Below are positions 14,951 to 26,100 of a stretch of DNA of 64,000 nt, piece after piece; the first letter of the stretch is position 1; each line of letters begins with the position of its first letter. Origin of the DNA: Pseudomonas sp. B21-040 (GTDB lineage Bacteria > Pseudomonadota > Gammaproteobacteria > Pseudomonadales > Pseudomonadaceae); NCBI RefSeq assembly GCF_024748695.1, contig NZ_CP087176.1:1543501-1607500 (forward strand), written 5' to 3'. Both the position numbers and the translations under genes were made by a program. The notes under the pieces are model-generated. The model did not search any database. It saw only the letters and a program-made list of their open reading frames with translations, and had not been told where the DNA came from.

Positions 14951-16249
14951 TTACATGATGTGTTTTTCGGCTTCGGGGATGTGGCTTGCGCCCAGCATCG
15001 CGGGCAACAACCCGGCACGTAAATCCCCACCACTCGGCTGCTGATAAAGACTCAAGCCAAACTCCGGCAGCACCGCCAGCAAGTAATCGAAAATATCCCC
15101 CTGAATCCGCTCGTAATCGGCCCACGCCGTGGTGCGGGTGAAGCAGTAGATTTCCAGTGGGATTCCCTGCGCAGTGGCCTGCATCTGGCGGACCATGCAC
15201 GTCATGTCTGGCTGGATCCCCGGGTGACTTTTCAAATACGCCAATGCGTAAGCGCGGAAGGTGCCGATGTTGGTCATCCGCCGCCGGTTGGCCGCCATGG
15301 CCGCCACATTGCCCTGTGCTTCATTCCAGGCTTTGAGTTCTGCCTGTTTGCGGCCGATGTAATCGGTCAGCAAATGCACCTGCGACAACTTCAGCTCTTC
15401 ATCATCGCGGATGAAACGCACGCCACTGGCGTCGATGAACAGGCTGCGCTTGATCCGTCGCCCCCCGGATTGCTGCATGCCGCGCCAGTTCTTGAACGAT
15501 TCGGACATCAGGCGCCAGGTCGGGATCGACACAATGGTCTTGTCGAAGTTCTGCACCTTTACCGTGTGCAACGTGATATCGACCACGTCACCGTCAGCGC
15601 CGACTTGTGGCATCTCGATCCAGTCGCCCACCCGCAGCATGTCGTTGCTGGTCAATTGCACGCTGGCCACGAACGACAGCAGGGTGTCCTTGTAGACCAA
15701 CAGAATCACCGCCGACATGGCGCCCAGACCCGAGAGCAGCAACAGCGGCGAACGGTCGATCAGGGTGGCGACAATGATGATCGCGCCCAGCACGTACAAA
15801 ACCATCTGCGCCAGTTGCACGTAGCCTTTGATCGAGCGGGTGCGGGCGTATTGGGTGCGCGCGTAGATGTCCAGCAAGGCGCTGAGCAGGGCGCTGAACG
15901 CCAGCAGCAGGAACAGAATGGTGAAGGACAGCGCCACATTGCCGAGGAAGTTCTGGCTGGTCTTGCTCAACTCCGGCACCAGGTGCAGGCCGAACTGAAT
16001 CACCAGCGACGGCGTTATCTGGGCCAGGCGATGAAACACCTTGTTGTGCAGAAAGTCGTTGATCCAGTGCAGCGCTGGCTGACGACCCAGCATTTTGGTG
16101 GCGTGAAGAATGAGGAAGCGCGCCACTCGTCCGAGGACTAGCGCAATGACCAGTAACAACACCAATCCCAGGCTTGAATGCAGGAGCGGGTGCTGATCAA
16201 GGGCCCCCCAGAGGTCTTGGGCGTTGAGCCAGAGCTGTTTGATATCCAT
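14951..16249 (-). CDS. Mechanosensitive ion channel, MscS family (YbdG-like)
   Basis: This 432-residue inner-membrane protein has about five hydrophobic helices in the first 190 residues, then the MscS pore and beta domain (VYKDTLLSFVASVQLTSNDM, RVGDWIEMP, DVVDITLHTVKVQNFDKT, SIPTWRLMSESFKNW). The insertion RRIKRSLFIDASGVRFI and the longer C-terminal part match the YbdG/Ynai-like branch rather than canonical MscS of about 286 residues. It would open on membrane tension and release solutes during osmotic downshock. It stands alone on the minus strand. Confidence 0.9.
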   Translation of the reverse strand: MDIKQLWLNAQDLWGALDQHPLLHSSLGLVLLLVIALVLGRVARFLILHATKMLGRQPALHWINDFLHNKVFHRLAQITPSLVIQFGLHLVPELSKTSQNFLGNVALSFTILFLLLAFSALLSALLDIYARTQYARTRSIKGYVQLAQMVLYVLGAIIIVATLIDRSPLLLLSGLGAMSAVILLVYKDTLLSFVASVQLTSNDMLRVGDWIEMPQVGADGDVVDITLHTVKVQNFDKTIVSIPTWRLMSESFKNWRGMQQSGGRRIKRSLFIDASGVRFIRDDEELKLSQVHLLTDYIGRKQAELKAWNEAQGNVAAMAANRRRMTNIGTFRAYALAYLKSHPGIQPDMTCMVRQMQATAQGIPLEIYCFTRTTAWADYERIQGDIFDYLLAVLPEFGLSLYQQPSGGDLRAGLLPAMLGASHIPEAEKHIM

Positions 16250-16441
16250 GGGCTAAAACGATTTTCCTGTAGGACGCGATGGGGCGATTAGAGCATTTAA
16301 GACACTTGGGATGACATTTGAAGACAAATCAGGCAACAAAAAGCCACTGTTTACCGTCGTTTGTATAAAGAAACTCGGCCTGAGCGCTCGAAACCGTTAC
16401 CCTATGCAGCTGTTTTTTTGTATTTCTTCGAGGTAGCACCC

Positions 16442-17788
16442 GTGTTTTCCCAATTCGCCCTGCACGAACGCCTGCTCAAAGCCGTGGCCGAGCTTAAATT
16501 TGTCGAGCCAACGCCAGTGCAAGCAGCGGCTATTCCGCTGGCGCTCCAAGGGCGTGACCTGCGGGTGACAGCGCAAACCGGTAGCGGCAAAACCGCTGCT
16601 TTCGTTTTGCCGATCCTCAACCGTCTGATCGGCCCGGCGAAAGTCCGTGTCAGCATCAAGACCCTGATCCTGCTGCCGACCCGCGAGCTGGCTCAGCAGA
16701 CCATCAAGGAAGTCGAGCGCTTCGCGCAGTTCACGTTCATCAAATCCGGTCTGATCACCGGCGGTGAAGACTTCAAGGTCCAGGCTGCCATGCTGCGCAA
16801 GGTGCCGGACATCCTGATCGGCACGCCAGGCCGGATGATCGAGCAACTGAACGCCGGTAACCTCGACTTGAAAGAAGTGGAAGTGCTGGTGCTCGACGAA
16901 GCCGACCGCATGCTCGACATGGGCTTTGCCGAAGACGTGCAGCGTCTGGTGGAGGAGTGCACCAACCGTCAGCAGACCATGCTGTTCTCCGCCACCACCG
17001 GCGGTTCGGGCCTGCGCGACATGGTCGCCAAAGTGCTGAACAACCCTGAGCACTTGCAGGTCAACAACGTCAGCGACCTGAACGCGACTACCCGTCAGCA
17101 AATCATCACCGCTGACCACAACGTGCATAAAGAGCAGATCCTCAACTGGCTGTTGGCCAACGAGACCTATCAGAAGGCCATCGTGTTCACCAACACCCGG
17201 GCCATGGCCGACCGCATCTACGGTCGTCTGGTGGCGCAGGAATACAAAGCGTTCGTGTTGCACGGCGATAAAGACCAGAAAGACCGCAAACTGGCCATCG
17301 ACCGCCTGAAGCAGGGCGGCGTGAAAATCCTCGTCGCCACCGACGTTGCCGCTCGCGGCCTCGACGTCGAAGGCCTGGACCTGGTGATCAACTTCGACAT
17401 GCCACGCAGCGGCGACGAATACGTTCACCGTATCGGTCGTACCGGCCGCGCTGGCAATGAAGGCCTGGCCATCTCGCTGATCTGCCACGGCGACTGGAAC
17501 CTGATGTCGAGCATCGAGCGCTACCTCAAGCAGAGCTTCGAGCGCCGCACCATCAAGGAAGTCAAAGGCACCTACGGCGGACCGAAAAAGGTCAAGGCCT
17601 CGGGCAAAGCCGTTGGCGTGAAGAAGAAAAAAGTCGACGCCAAAGGCGACAAGAAAAAAACCGGCGCCAAGGCCCCGACCAAGCGCAAAATCGCCAACCG
17701 CCCGAAGACCGACGCCCTGTCGCTGGTCAGCAAGGACGGCATGGCGCCGCTCAAGCGCCGCAAGCCGGAAGCGCCGGCTGCTGAATAA
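16442..17788 (+). CDS. DEAD-box ATP-dependent RNA helicase
   Basis: The protein is 448 residues from a GTG at 16442, preceded by AGGTAG. An ATG in frame at 16361 would add 27 residues that do not look like a helicase N-terminus. All family motifs are present in order: Q-motif PTPVQAAAIPLAL, AQTGSGKT, PTRELAQQ, TPGR, VLDEADRML, FSATTGG, VATDVAARGLD and HRIGRTGRAG. After the helicase core (about residues 1-365) comes a Lys/Arg-rich tail likely to bind RNA. It is closest in pattern to the SrmB/RhlE side of the family, so ribosome assembly or RNA decay at low temperature is likely. A terminator follows at 17813. Confidence 0.92.
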   Translation: MFSQFALHERLLKAVAELKFVEPTPVQAAAIPLALQGRDLRVTAQTGSGKTAAFVLPILNRLIGPAKVRVSIKTLILLPTRELAQQTIKEVERFAQFTFIKSGLITGGEDFKVQAAMLRKVPDILIGTPGRMIEQLNAGNLDLKEVEVLVLDEADRMLDMGFAEDVQRLVEECTNRQQTMLFSATTGGSGLRDMVAKVLNNPEHLQVNNVSDLNATTRQQIITADHNVHKEQILNWLLANETYQKAIVFTNTRAMADRIYGRLVAQEYKAFVLHGDKDQKDRKLAIDRLKQGGVKILVATDVAARGLDVEGLDLVINFDMPRSGDEYVHRIGRTGRAGNEGLAISLICHGDWNLMSSIERYLKQSFERRTIKEVKGTYGGPKKVKASGKAVGVKKKKVDAKGDKKKTGAKAPTKRKIANRPKTDALSLVSKDGMAPLKRRKPEAPAAE

Positions 17789-17812
17789 GCCGTTGTCGTG
17801 ACCCAAAAAAAA

Positions 17813-17835
17813 CCGGACGGATGTCCGGTTTTTTT
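17813..17835 (+). terminator. Rho-independent terminator after helicase gene
   Basis: CCGGAC (17813-17818) pairs with GTCCGG (17823-17828), followed by seven Ts. The A run ahead of the stem could make it work for the convergent minus-strand gene at 17858 as well. Confidence 0.93.
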
Positions 17836-17857
17836 ATGCTCGAAATTCCTGTATCGA

Positions 17858-18133
17858 TCAGCTCTCGGCTTTCTTGTCCGCCGTCTGCAACTCCTTCAAA
17901 CGCTGATCAATCAACTGGCATTTATCCGGCAAATCCTTGGCGGCTGTGCCCAGGTCCATCTTCTGCAACTCGTCGTTGATCTCTTTGGCTTTGGCCGGAT
18001 TCTGCTCGGTGAGCCTGGCCACTTCCTGAGCCAGTTGCTCGCGTTTGGCGGTGGCTTCCTCGGGGGTGCAGGCCCAAACGGGGAGGGCGCAGGCGAGGGT
18101 GGTGGCGAAAGTTAGCGTCAGAAGGGTTTTCAT
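17858..18133 (-). CDS. Small secreted protein, unknown function
   Basis: The protein is 91 residues from the ATG at 18131-18133. The frame extends upstream, but the upstream part is not signal-like, whereas MKTLLTLTFATTLACALPVWA is a good signal peptide. The mature part is charged and probably helical (EEATAKREQLAQEVARLTEQ), with two cysteines, one right after cleavage (ACTPEE) and one in DKCQLIDQ that could pair. The family is unknown to me. It is convergent with the helicase gene and shares its terminator. The 293 bases upstream to the cdiB-like gene hold no convincing gene. Confidence 0.75.
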   Translation of the reverse strand: MKTLLTLTFATTLACALPVWACTPEEATAKREQLAQEVARLTEQNPAKAKEINDELQKMDLGTAAKDLPDKCQLIDQRLKELQTADKKAES

Positions 18134-18426
18134 GGGGGGCCTCGGTATCCGTGTTGGGCGGTTAAACGGTTGAGGCTGCACTGTTCGGAAAGTTCATACC
18201 GTTGCTTCTGTAGGACAAATACGCATTCGGAAATGCCGTCACTCTGGCCGTCACTTTTCTTCATGGCATCAAGAAACATCCTGCATACCGGTCGGAAGCG
18301 CCCGATTTCACCACTACCGTTCGTCCCCCATACTTTTCGAATGGATCCATTATTTGATGTCAAGATGATGGCTCTCTAATATCGCGCCACTATTTTGCTA
18401 TCACTTTCCGCTTCGAGGGATCGAAC

Positions 18427-20133
18427 ATGTACTCACCCGCCCAAGTGGCGAGGTTATGCCTGGCTTTGCTGTGCCTTTCTCCGCTAAACATTGCTCATGC
18501 AGCCACCACCCCAGGTGATACGGATCTCATCCGCGAACGTCAGGATCGCCTGCTCGAAGAGCAGCGCCGGCGTCTCGAAGAACTCAAGGAATTGCCCGGC
18601 AAGGAAGCCAAACCCGTACAGCCCGCGGCGCCTGCGGACACCCGTTGCTTTGCGATCAAAGACATCGAACTCAAGGGCGCCGACAGCCTTTCCGAGAGCG
18701 AGAAAAATCGCCTGCTCAAGCCCTACATCGGCCAATGCCTGGGTGTTACCCAGCTCAACGAACTGCTGAAAGTCATCACCGATCACTACATCGAAAAAGG
18801 CCTGGTCACCAGCCGTGCTTACTTGCCGCAACAGGATTTGTCCGGCGGGCATCTGAAGGTATTGGTCGTCGAGGGCAAGCTTGAGGGCTTGAAAGGCGCG
18901 GACGACAGCAATCTGTCGGAGCGCGAGTTGGGCATGGCTTTCCCCGGCAAGACCGGCGAGCTGGTCAACCTGCGCGAAATCGAGCAGTTGGTCGATCAAC
19001 TCAACCGCTTGCCCTCCAATCAGGCGCAAATGGAATTAGCGCCGGGCAAGAACGTCGGCGGCAGCGAAGTACTGGTCAAGAACACCCCGCAAAAGCCTTG
19101 GCGCGCCGGGTTGTCACGCAGCAACGACGGTCTGCAAAGCACCGGCGAGCAGCAGTGGGGCACGACGTTTGATTGGGACAGCCCGCTGGGCCTGGCCGAC
19201 CAGTTGAATCTGCGCGGCGGTCACGATGCAGTGAGCGATCACCAGCACACCTCCAGCAACGCAATGCTCAATTACAGCCTGCCGTGGGGCTGGTGGAACT
19301 TCAGTTACACCTACAGCCAGAGTGACTATCGCTCATTGGCCCAAGCCAACGGCTTCAACTTCAAACAGACCGGCGACAGCGAAAACCATCAACTGCACGC
19401 CGAGCGGGTGATCCATCGCGATGCCGTGAGCAAAACCTCGCTCAGCACCGGTCTGTCGTACTTGCGCACCAACAACTTCATCGAAGACAGCAAGCTCAAG
19501 CTGAGCAGCAACCGCATCAGCGAAGCACAGTTCGGCATCAACCACGGTCGGCGAATCGGCAGTGCATTCGTCAACCTCGACCTCGGGATGCAAGAGGGGA
19601 TCGGTGCATTCGACGCTCAGGGTAACGACCATCCAGGCCCTGGTGAACCCGACGCGCGCTACCGCAAATACACCGCGACCGCGAGCTACCTGCAGCCATT
19701 CAAGGTGTGGGGCGAGTCATTCAGCTTCAGCAGCCTTATGACCGGGCAGCACAGTGAAGACGTGCTGTTCAGCCCGCAGCGCACCAGCCTCGGCGGGCTG
19801 TCGTCGATTCGGGGTTACAAGGATCAATCCTTGTCCGGCGACAGCGGTGGTTACTGGCGTAACGACCTGCGCTGGAACCGTCCAGTCACCCTGGAATGGC
19901 TGCGTCCGGTGTTCGCTGAATACGGCACCAGCCTCGGTTACGACCAAGGCGTGATCACCCATGATCGATACAACGCCGATCAACACGGGCGCATGTCCAG
20001 CAACTCCATCGAGCTGTTTGCTCGCGGCCAGCACGTGGCGGCCAGCGTGACCTTTGCCCATTCCCTGGAACGTCCGGACACCCTGACCGAGCGCGAAGCG
20101 CCGATCTATTTCCGCATGGATTTCTTTCTCTAA
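18427..20133 (+). CDS. cdiB: Two-partner secretion outer-membrane transporter (CdiB/ShlB family)
   Basis: This 568-residue outer-membrane protein has a signal peptide (to about residue 25, NIAHA), an Arg/Glu-rich helix that would plug the pore (RERQDRLLEEQRRRLEELKE), a POTRA_2 region (about 70-150) and a C-terminal beta-barrel. The barrel includes the loop motif SIRGYKDQSLSGDSGG (VRGY family motif) and ends in MDFFL with a terminal aromatic-hydrophobic signature. It exports the CdiA-like protein encoded 24 bases downstream; the two form one operon. The name cdiB is by context, since the partner carries a toxin-like C-terminus; ShlB/FhaC/HecB are the general family names. Confidence 0.9.
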   Translation: MYSPAQVARLCLALLCLSPLNIAHAATTPGDTDLIRERQDRLLEEQRRRLEELKELPGKEAKPVQPAAPADTRCFAIKDIELKGADSLSESEKNRLLKPYIGQCLGVTQLNELLKVITDHYIEKGLVTSRAYLPQQDLSGGHLKVLVVEGKLEGLKGADDSNLSERELGMAFPGKTGELVNLREIEQLVDQLNRLPSNQAQMELAPGKNVGGSEVLVKNTPQKPWRAGLSRSNDGLQSTGEQQWGTTFDWDSPLGLADQLNLRGGHDAVSDHQHTSSNAMLNYSLPWGWWNFSYTYSQSDYRSLAQANGFNFKQTGDSENHQLHAERVIHRDAVSKTSLSTGLSYLRTNNFIEDSKLKLSSNRISEAQFGINHGRRIGSAFVNLDLGMQEGIGAFDAQGNDHPGPGEPDARYRKYTATASYLQPFKVWGESFSFSSLMTGQHSEDVLFSPQRTSLGGLSSIRGYKDQSLSGDSGGYWRNDLRWNRPVTLEWLRPVFAEYGTSLGYDQGVITHDRYNADQHGRMSSNSIELFARGQHVAASVTFAHSLERPDTLTEREAPIYFRMDFFL

Positions 20134-20157
20134 TTTCGCCTCATCGAGACCTTCGAC

Positions 20158-23100
20158 ATGGACGCCCGCCAATTCGCCTTCCTGAGCCGTCAGCCTTCTG
20201 CTGCTGTGAGAACCCGCGAGCACTTCTGGGGTATGCCCAAGCGCGGATTGGCGTTCCTGTTGGCGAACGTGATGTTCTGGCAACCGATGTGGGCGCAGGC
20301 CGACGGCATCGTCGTGGCCACGCCGGGCACCAGTCTCGGTCAGGCGGGCAATGGCGTGCCGATCGTCAACATTGCCACGCCCAACGGCACGGGGCTGTCG
20401 CATAACCAGTTCCACGATTACAACGTCGGCACCCAGGGCGTCATCCTCAACAACGTCGCCGCGCAAACCGGTGCGACGCAACTGGGCGGGATCATCGTCG
20501 GCAACCCGAACATGACCAACCGGGTCGCGGCGCAGACCATCCTCAACGAAGTGGTCGGCGGCAGCCCGAGCCAGTTGCGCGGTTACACCGAAGTCGCAGG
20601 GCAGTCGGCACGAGTGATCGTCGCCAACCCGTACGGCATCAGTTGCAACGGTTGCGGGTTCATCAACACCCCGCGGGTGACCCTCACCACCGGCAAACCG
20701 GTGCTGGATAACGGACGTCTGGATCGCTTTCAGGTGGATCAAGGCAGCGTCACCATCGACGGCGCCGGGCTGAACGCCAACAACGTCGACAGCTTCGAAA
20801 TCATCACCCGCAGCGCAAAGATCAACGCCGAGATTCAGGCGAAAAACCTGACGATTGTGGCCGGCCGCAACGACGTCAACGCACAGACCCTCAACGCTAC
20901 CGCGCGCGCCGATGATGGCAGCGCCAAACCACAACTGGCCATCGACAGTTCGGCGCTGGGCGGCATGTACGCCGGGGCGATCAAACTGGTAGGCACTGAA
21001 GCCGGGGTCGGGGTGAAACTGGCCGGGAACCTGGCGGCCAGTGGTGGTGACATTCAGATCGATGCCAATGGTCATCTGAGCCTGGCGCAGACCGCTGCCA
21101 CTGGCGCGATCAACGTCAAAGCAGCGAGCCTCGACGCCCAGGGACCGGTCTATGCCGGCAGCGCCGTCAATGTGCAAACTCAGGGCAACCTGACGAACCA
21201 GCAAACCCTCGCAGCGCGGGACGGCATCGTCCTGAGTGCCGGCGGCCAACTGACCAACAACGGCATCATCGAGGCCGGGGTCAACGCGGATAACAGCCGC
21301 AACGCCACGGGTGATGTGAGCCTGACAGCGCAGAACCTCAACAACAGCGGCAAGAGTGTGGTTGCCAGTCGCAATCTGATCGTGAATACCGCGCAGACGC
21401 TGACTAACCAGGGCGGTACGCTGAGCGCCGGGCAAACCGCCAACATCACCGCCGGGACCCTGGATAACCAGAACCAGGGTCGGGTGTTGAGTAGCGGCAA
21501 TCTCAATCTCGCGGCCAATCAGGTACTCAATGGCAATGGTCTGATTGCCAGTACCGGTAATCTCAATGCCACCCTTGGTCACCTGAACAATCGCGCTGGC
21601 GAACTCTCGAGCCTGGGCGCCGCGACGTTGCGCATGGCGACTCTGGATAACGTGGCAGGGTTGGTGAACGCCGGTCAGACCTTGAGCATCACCGCCACGG
21701 CGGCGGTGAACAATCAGGGCGGCAAACTGACCAGCCTCGACGCCCTGAGCCTTAACGCCGGCAAGGTCGATAACAGCAGCGGGGGGCGGATCGCCAGCAA
21801 CAAAGCGCTGACCGCCAGTGTCGTCAGTCTCGATCAGCATGATGGTGGGCAACTCACCAGCGCTACGTCGTTGGCGCTGGATCTGAATCACGGCGAGCTG
21901 AACAACCAGAACGGTTTGATTAACGCCCCGTTGCTGGTGCTAAAAAACCTCGCGCAGGTGGACAACCGCAACGGCGAAATCTCCAGTGCCCAAGCGTTCA
22001 CGCTGGCGGCCGACAGCCTCGACAACAGCAACGGCAAACTGCTCGGCAACCAGGCCGTGACCCTGCGCGTGCAGCAGTCCCTGACCAACGTTAAAGGCGT
22101 GATCGCGGCGGAAAGCGTCGATGTACAGGCCGGTAGCCTGAACAACAACGACGGCACCCTTACCAGCCGCACCAACCTCGATCTTCGGGTTACCGGCCAG
22201 CTCGATAATCAGGACAACGGGCTGATCAACGCTACTCAAAACCTGAACATCAACGCGGCGAGTTTGAACAATCAGAACGGCGGCTCGTTGCTCGGCAGCG
22301 CCATTACCATCGACTTCAGCGGCGCCATGGGCGATCTGAACAACGCCAACGGCCTGATCACCACTGCCGGGCAATTGAGCATCCGCAACCTGCGGGACTT
22401 GAACAACCGTGACGGTGAACTCTCCAGCAGCCAAAGCTACACGCTGAAGGGTCGCAACCTGGACAACAGCGACGGCAAACTCATCAGTCGCCAACAACTG
22501 GACCTTACTGCCGATGCCACCACTAACCTCAATGGTCTGATTTCCGGATGGCAAAGTCTGAGCCTTTTGGGCGGCAGCCTCGACAACCGCAATCATGGCA
22601 CCTTGTCGAGCCGCGACGGTGACGTGCTGGTGGACCTTACCGGCGCTGTGCGTAACAGCAACGCTGGCGCTCTGGCCAGTAACGGCACGTTGAAGGTCAC
22701 GGCGGCCAGCCTCGACAACAGCGACAACGGCATTCTTTCCAGTGCCGGTGCGCAAACTTTCGTCATTGCCGGAACACTGAATAACGCCCAAGGCGGTTTG
22801 ATCGACAGCGGCGCCGCTTTGGATATTCAGGCTCAAACCCTGAGCAACGCCAATGCAACCATCAACGCCCAAAACGACATCAGTATCACCGGCACCCATC
22901 TGAACAACAGCGTCGGTACCTTGGCCGGCAAGGGCGCGATCACCCTCGATCTGCTCGGCACCCTGACCAATACCAACGGCAAACTGGTGAGCAACGGCCC
23001 ACTGGTGATCAAGCGCGCGCAGCAAATCGACAACCAGGGTGGCCAGCTTGCAAGCCAGGGTTTGCTGAGCCTGTTGACCGGAGGCCTCGATAACCGCAAT

Positions 23101-26100
23101 GGCGGCACTGTCGCGGCCAGTGATTCGTTGACCATTTCCGCCAGCGGCACCGTACAGAACAGCGCGGGCGGTCAGATCTTCAGCAGTGACGCAGGACTGA
23201 CGCTCGACGCCGCCAGCTTCGATAACGCCAAAGGCATTGTGCAAAGCCAGGGCGATCTGACGGTGAAAACCGTCGGTGCCATCGATAACCAAAGCGGGCG
23301 CATCGTCGCCAAGGGCAGCAACCTCGACATCACCGCCGCCAGCCTCGACAGCCGTGGCGGTGTGCTCTCCAGCCTGCAAGGTGCGTTCAGTAGCCATATC
23401 ACCGGCGTACTGCGTAACGGCTATGACCTGAACAATAACCGTCAGGGCGGGATCATTCAGGCCCAGAGCCTGGACCTCAAGGCGCTGGCCGGCCTCGACA
23501 ACTATGGCGGGCGAGTCACCGCGCAAACCGGTGATGCCATCGTCGACACCGGCACCAACGGCAACTTCGACAACCGCAATGGCGGGCTGTTTGCGCTGGG
23601 GCGCGTCAGTGTCTCGGGCAAGGACTTTTACAACAACGGCGACACCGACAGCCAGGTCGGAGCAAAACAGATCGACCTCAGCCTGCGCGGCGCCTTGAAC
23701 AACCGCAAAGGGATCATTGAAAGCACCAGCACCCTGAGCATCAGCGCCGGTGGTGTGGACAACCAGACCGGCCAGTTGCGCGCACTGGGCACTGCCGGCA
23801 AAACAGCATTCAGCATTGGTGGCGTGTTCGACAACAGTAGCGGCACAGTCGAAAGCGCCAACACTGATCTGAGCCTTGGCGCTGGAGGACTGCTCAACAT
23901 CGGCGGCAACGTACTGCACGTCGGTACCGGTATTTTCGATATCGCGACAGGTCAACTCGGCAGTGCCGGCGGCACCTTCGTCACCCGTGGCAGCCTGACG
24001 CTCACCGCCGACGGCTGGACCAACAGCAGTGTGATCCAGGCCGATCGCCTGACCGTCAACGTCAACAGCCTCAATCAGACATCCGGCGGCCAGTTGTTGG
24101 CCGTCAGCCAGTTGACCGGCAATGGCGGCAGTTGGAACAACGATGGCTTGATCGCCAGCGATGGCAAACTCGATCTGACCCTGTGGGGCAACTACAGCGG
24201 CAATGGTCGCCTCAGCAGCCTCGGTGATCTGACGCTCAAAGCCAATCAACTGACCCTCAACGCGGCGACCAGCATCGCCGGTGGTGGCAACACCACGGTT
24301 AACATCAATGGCGAGTTGAATAACCAAGGCCGTTTGACCTCCAGCGGCGACCTGATCATCACCGCCGCCAACCTTAACAACTACGGCACGATCGGTTCCG
24401 GTAAAGACCTGACCCTCACCACCGGCGCGCTGCTCAACAGTCGCGGCCTGATTTCCAGCGGTGGCGATATGCGGCTGCTGCTGTCCAGCTTCACCAACGC
24501 CTATGGCCAGGTCTATGGCCTGAGCAACGTGCACATTGGCCGAGACCGCGACAGCGGCAAGGCCGACTTGCTGGACAACCGCTCCGGCGATATCTACAGC
24601 GCGCAGGACCTGATCATCAATGCCCTGACGGTGAACAACGTACGGGATATTCTGGAATACACCGCGCATGAGAAAAGTTCGGTGGTTATCACAGAGCTGG
24701 ACTGCAACCTGATCCCGATTGCGGGGTGCGACTTCCGCAGCGGTTCGCGTCGTAACGGCCATTGGGAGATTGCCGAGACTGACCGCCTGAAGGTCTCTGA
24801 CAGCAGCGAGGCTGCGAGTCTGACCAGCGGCGGCGAAATGACGATCAACGCTCAGGTGTTGAACAACACTAGCAGCACCATCGCGTCCACAGGCAACATC
24901 ACTGTCACTGCCGACACAATCAATAACACCGGCCTGCAAGAGCAGGACATCATCACCAAGCGCACATTCTGGAACTACGTCGACCAAATCTTCGCCACGG
25001 TGCCCGCGGCGGCGGCCTTCAACGATAAAAACAGTCCGACACCCTCGGCCACTGTCGAGTCGGATCTGAGCTATTTCATCAGCCTGCTGGGCGGCGGCAT
25101 GCTGACCGAAAGCACCACCACGGTAGCGGGTTCCGACAGTTCCTATGATGCGGTGATCCAGGCCGGCGGCAACATTTCCCTCAACGCGACGCAGACCATC
25201 GACAACAGCGTGGTGCGTCCTTATTACAGCTACGTCGCTGGCGGAAAGACCAACACTGAGACGGGTACCGGCAACGGCTTCTCCACGCCGGTGACTATCA
25301 ACGCGCAACTGCCGCCGGATCTTGCCCAACAGCACGTCAACCCGGTGGATCTGCCCGGCTTCAGCCTACCCACCGGCCAGAACGGGATCTTCCGTCTGAG
25401 CCAGGAAGGCATCAGCGCCCCGACCTCGACCGGCCCGCAGAGCTGGACGCTGAGCGGCGGCAAAGTCACCGCCGGTGCATCGTCTACGCCGGTCACCATC
25501 AACCGCGTCCAGGGCCTGCCCAGCAACGCTGGCAAATCCCAGCCGCACAAATACCTGATCGAAACCAACCCGGTCCTCACCGACCTCAAGCAATTCATGA
25601 GCTCGGACTACCTGCTCCAAGGCTTGGGTTACAACCCTGATCAAAGCGCCAAGCGCCTGGGCGATGGCCTCTTCGAACAGAAACTGATCCAGCAAGCCGT
25701 GGTCGCCCGCACCGGCCAGCGCTTCATCGACGGCCAGACCTCGGACGAGGCGGTTTTCAAGTATCTGATGAACAACGCCATCGCCAGCAAGGACGCGTTG
25801 AACCTCAGCCTCGGCGTCACCCTCACCGCACAACAGGTCGCGGCACTGACCCACGACATCGTCTGGCTCGAAGAGCACGAAGTGAACGGCGAAAAAGTCC
25901 TGGTGCCGGTGCTGTACCTGGCCAACGCCAACAACCGCCTGGCCGCCAACGGCGCGTTGATCCAGGGCAGCGACGTGACCCTGATCGCGGGCAAAGACCT
26001 GAACAACGCCGGCACCCTGCGCGCCAGCCAGAACCTGGAGGCAACGGCCAAAAAAGACCTGGTCAGCAGCGGGCTGGTGGAGGCTGGGGAGCGGTTGAAC

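Noticed and set aside
18130..18363. 77-codon frame on the minus strand before the cdiB-like gene
   Set aside because: There is no ribosome site or recognisable pattern, and it overlaps the start of the better-supported small secreted protein gene.
21940..25335. Very long open frame (1,131 codons) on the minus strand opposite cdiA
   Set aside because: It is antisense to a convincing protein with a signal, domain order and partner gene. The reading is Val/Ala/Gly-rich without any family motif, a by-product of high GC and of the repeats.
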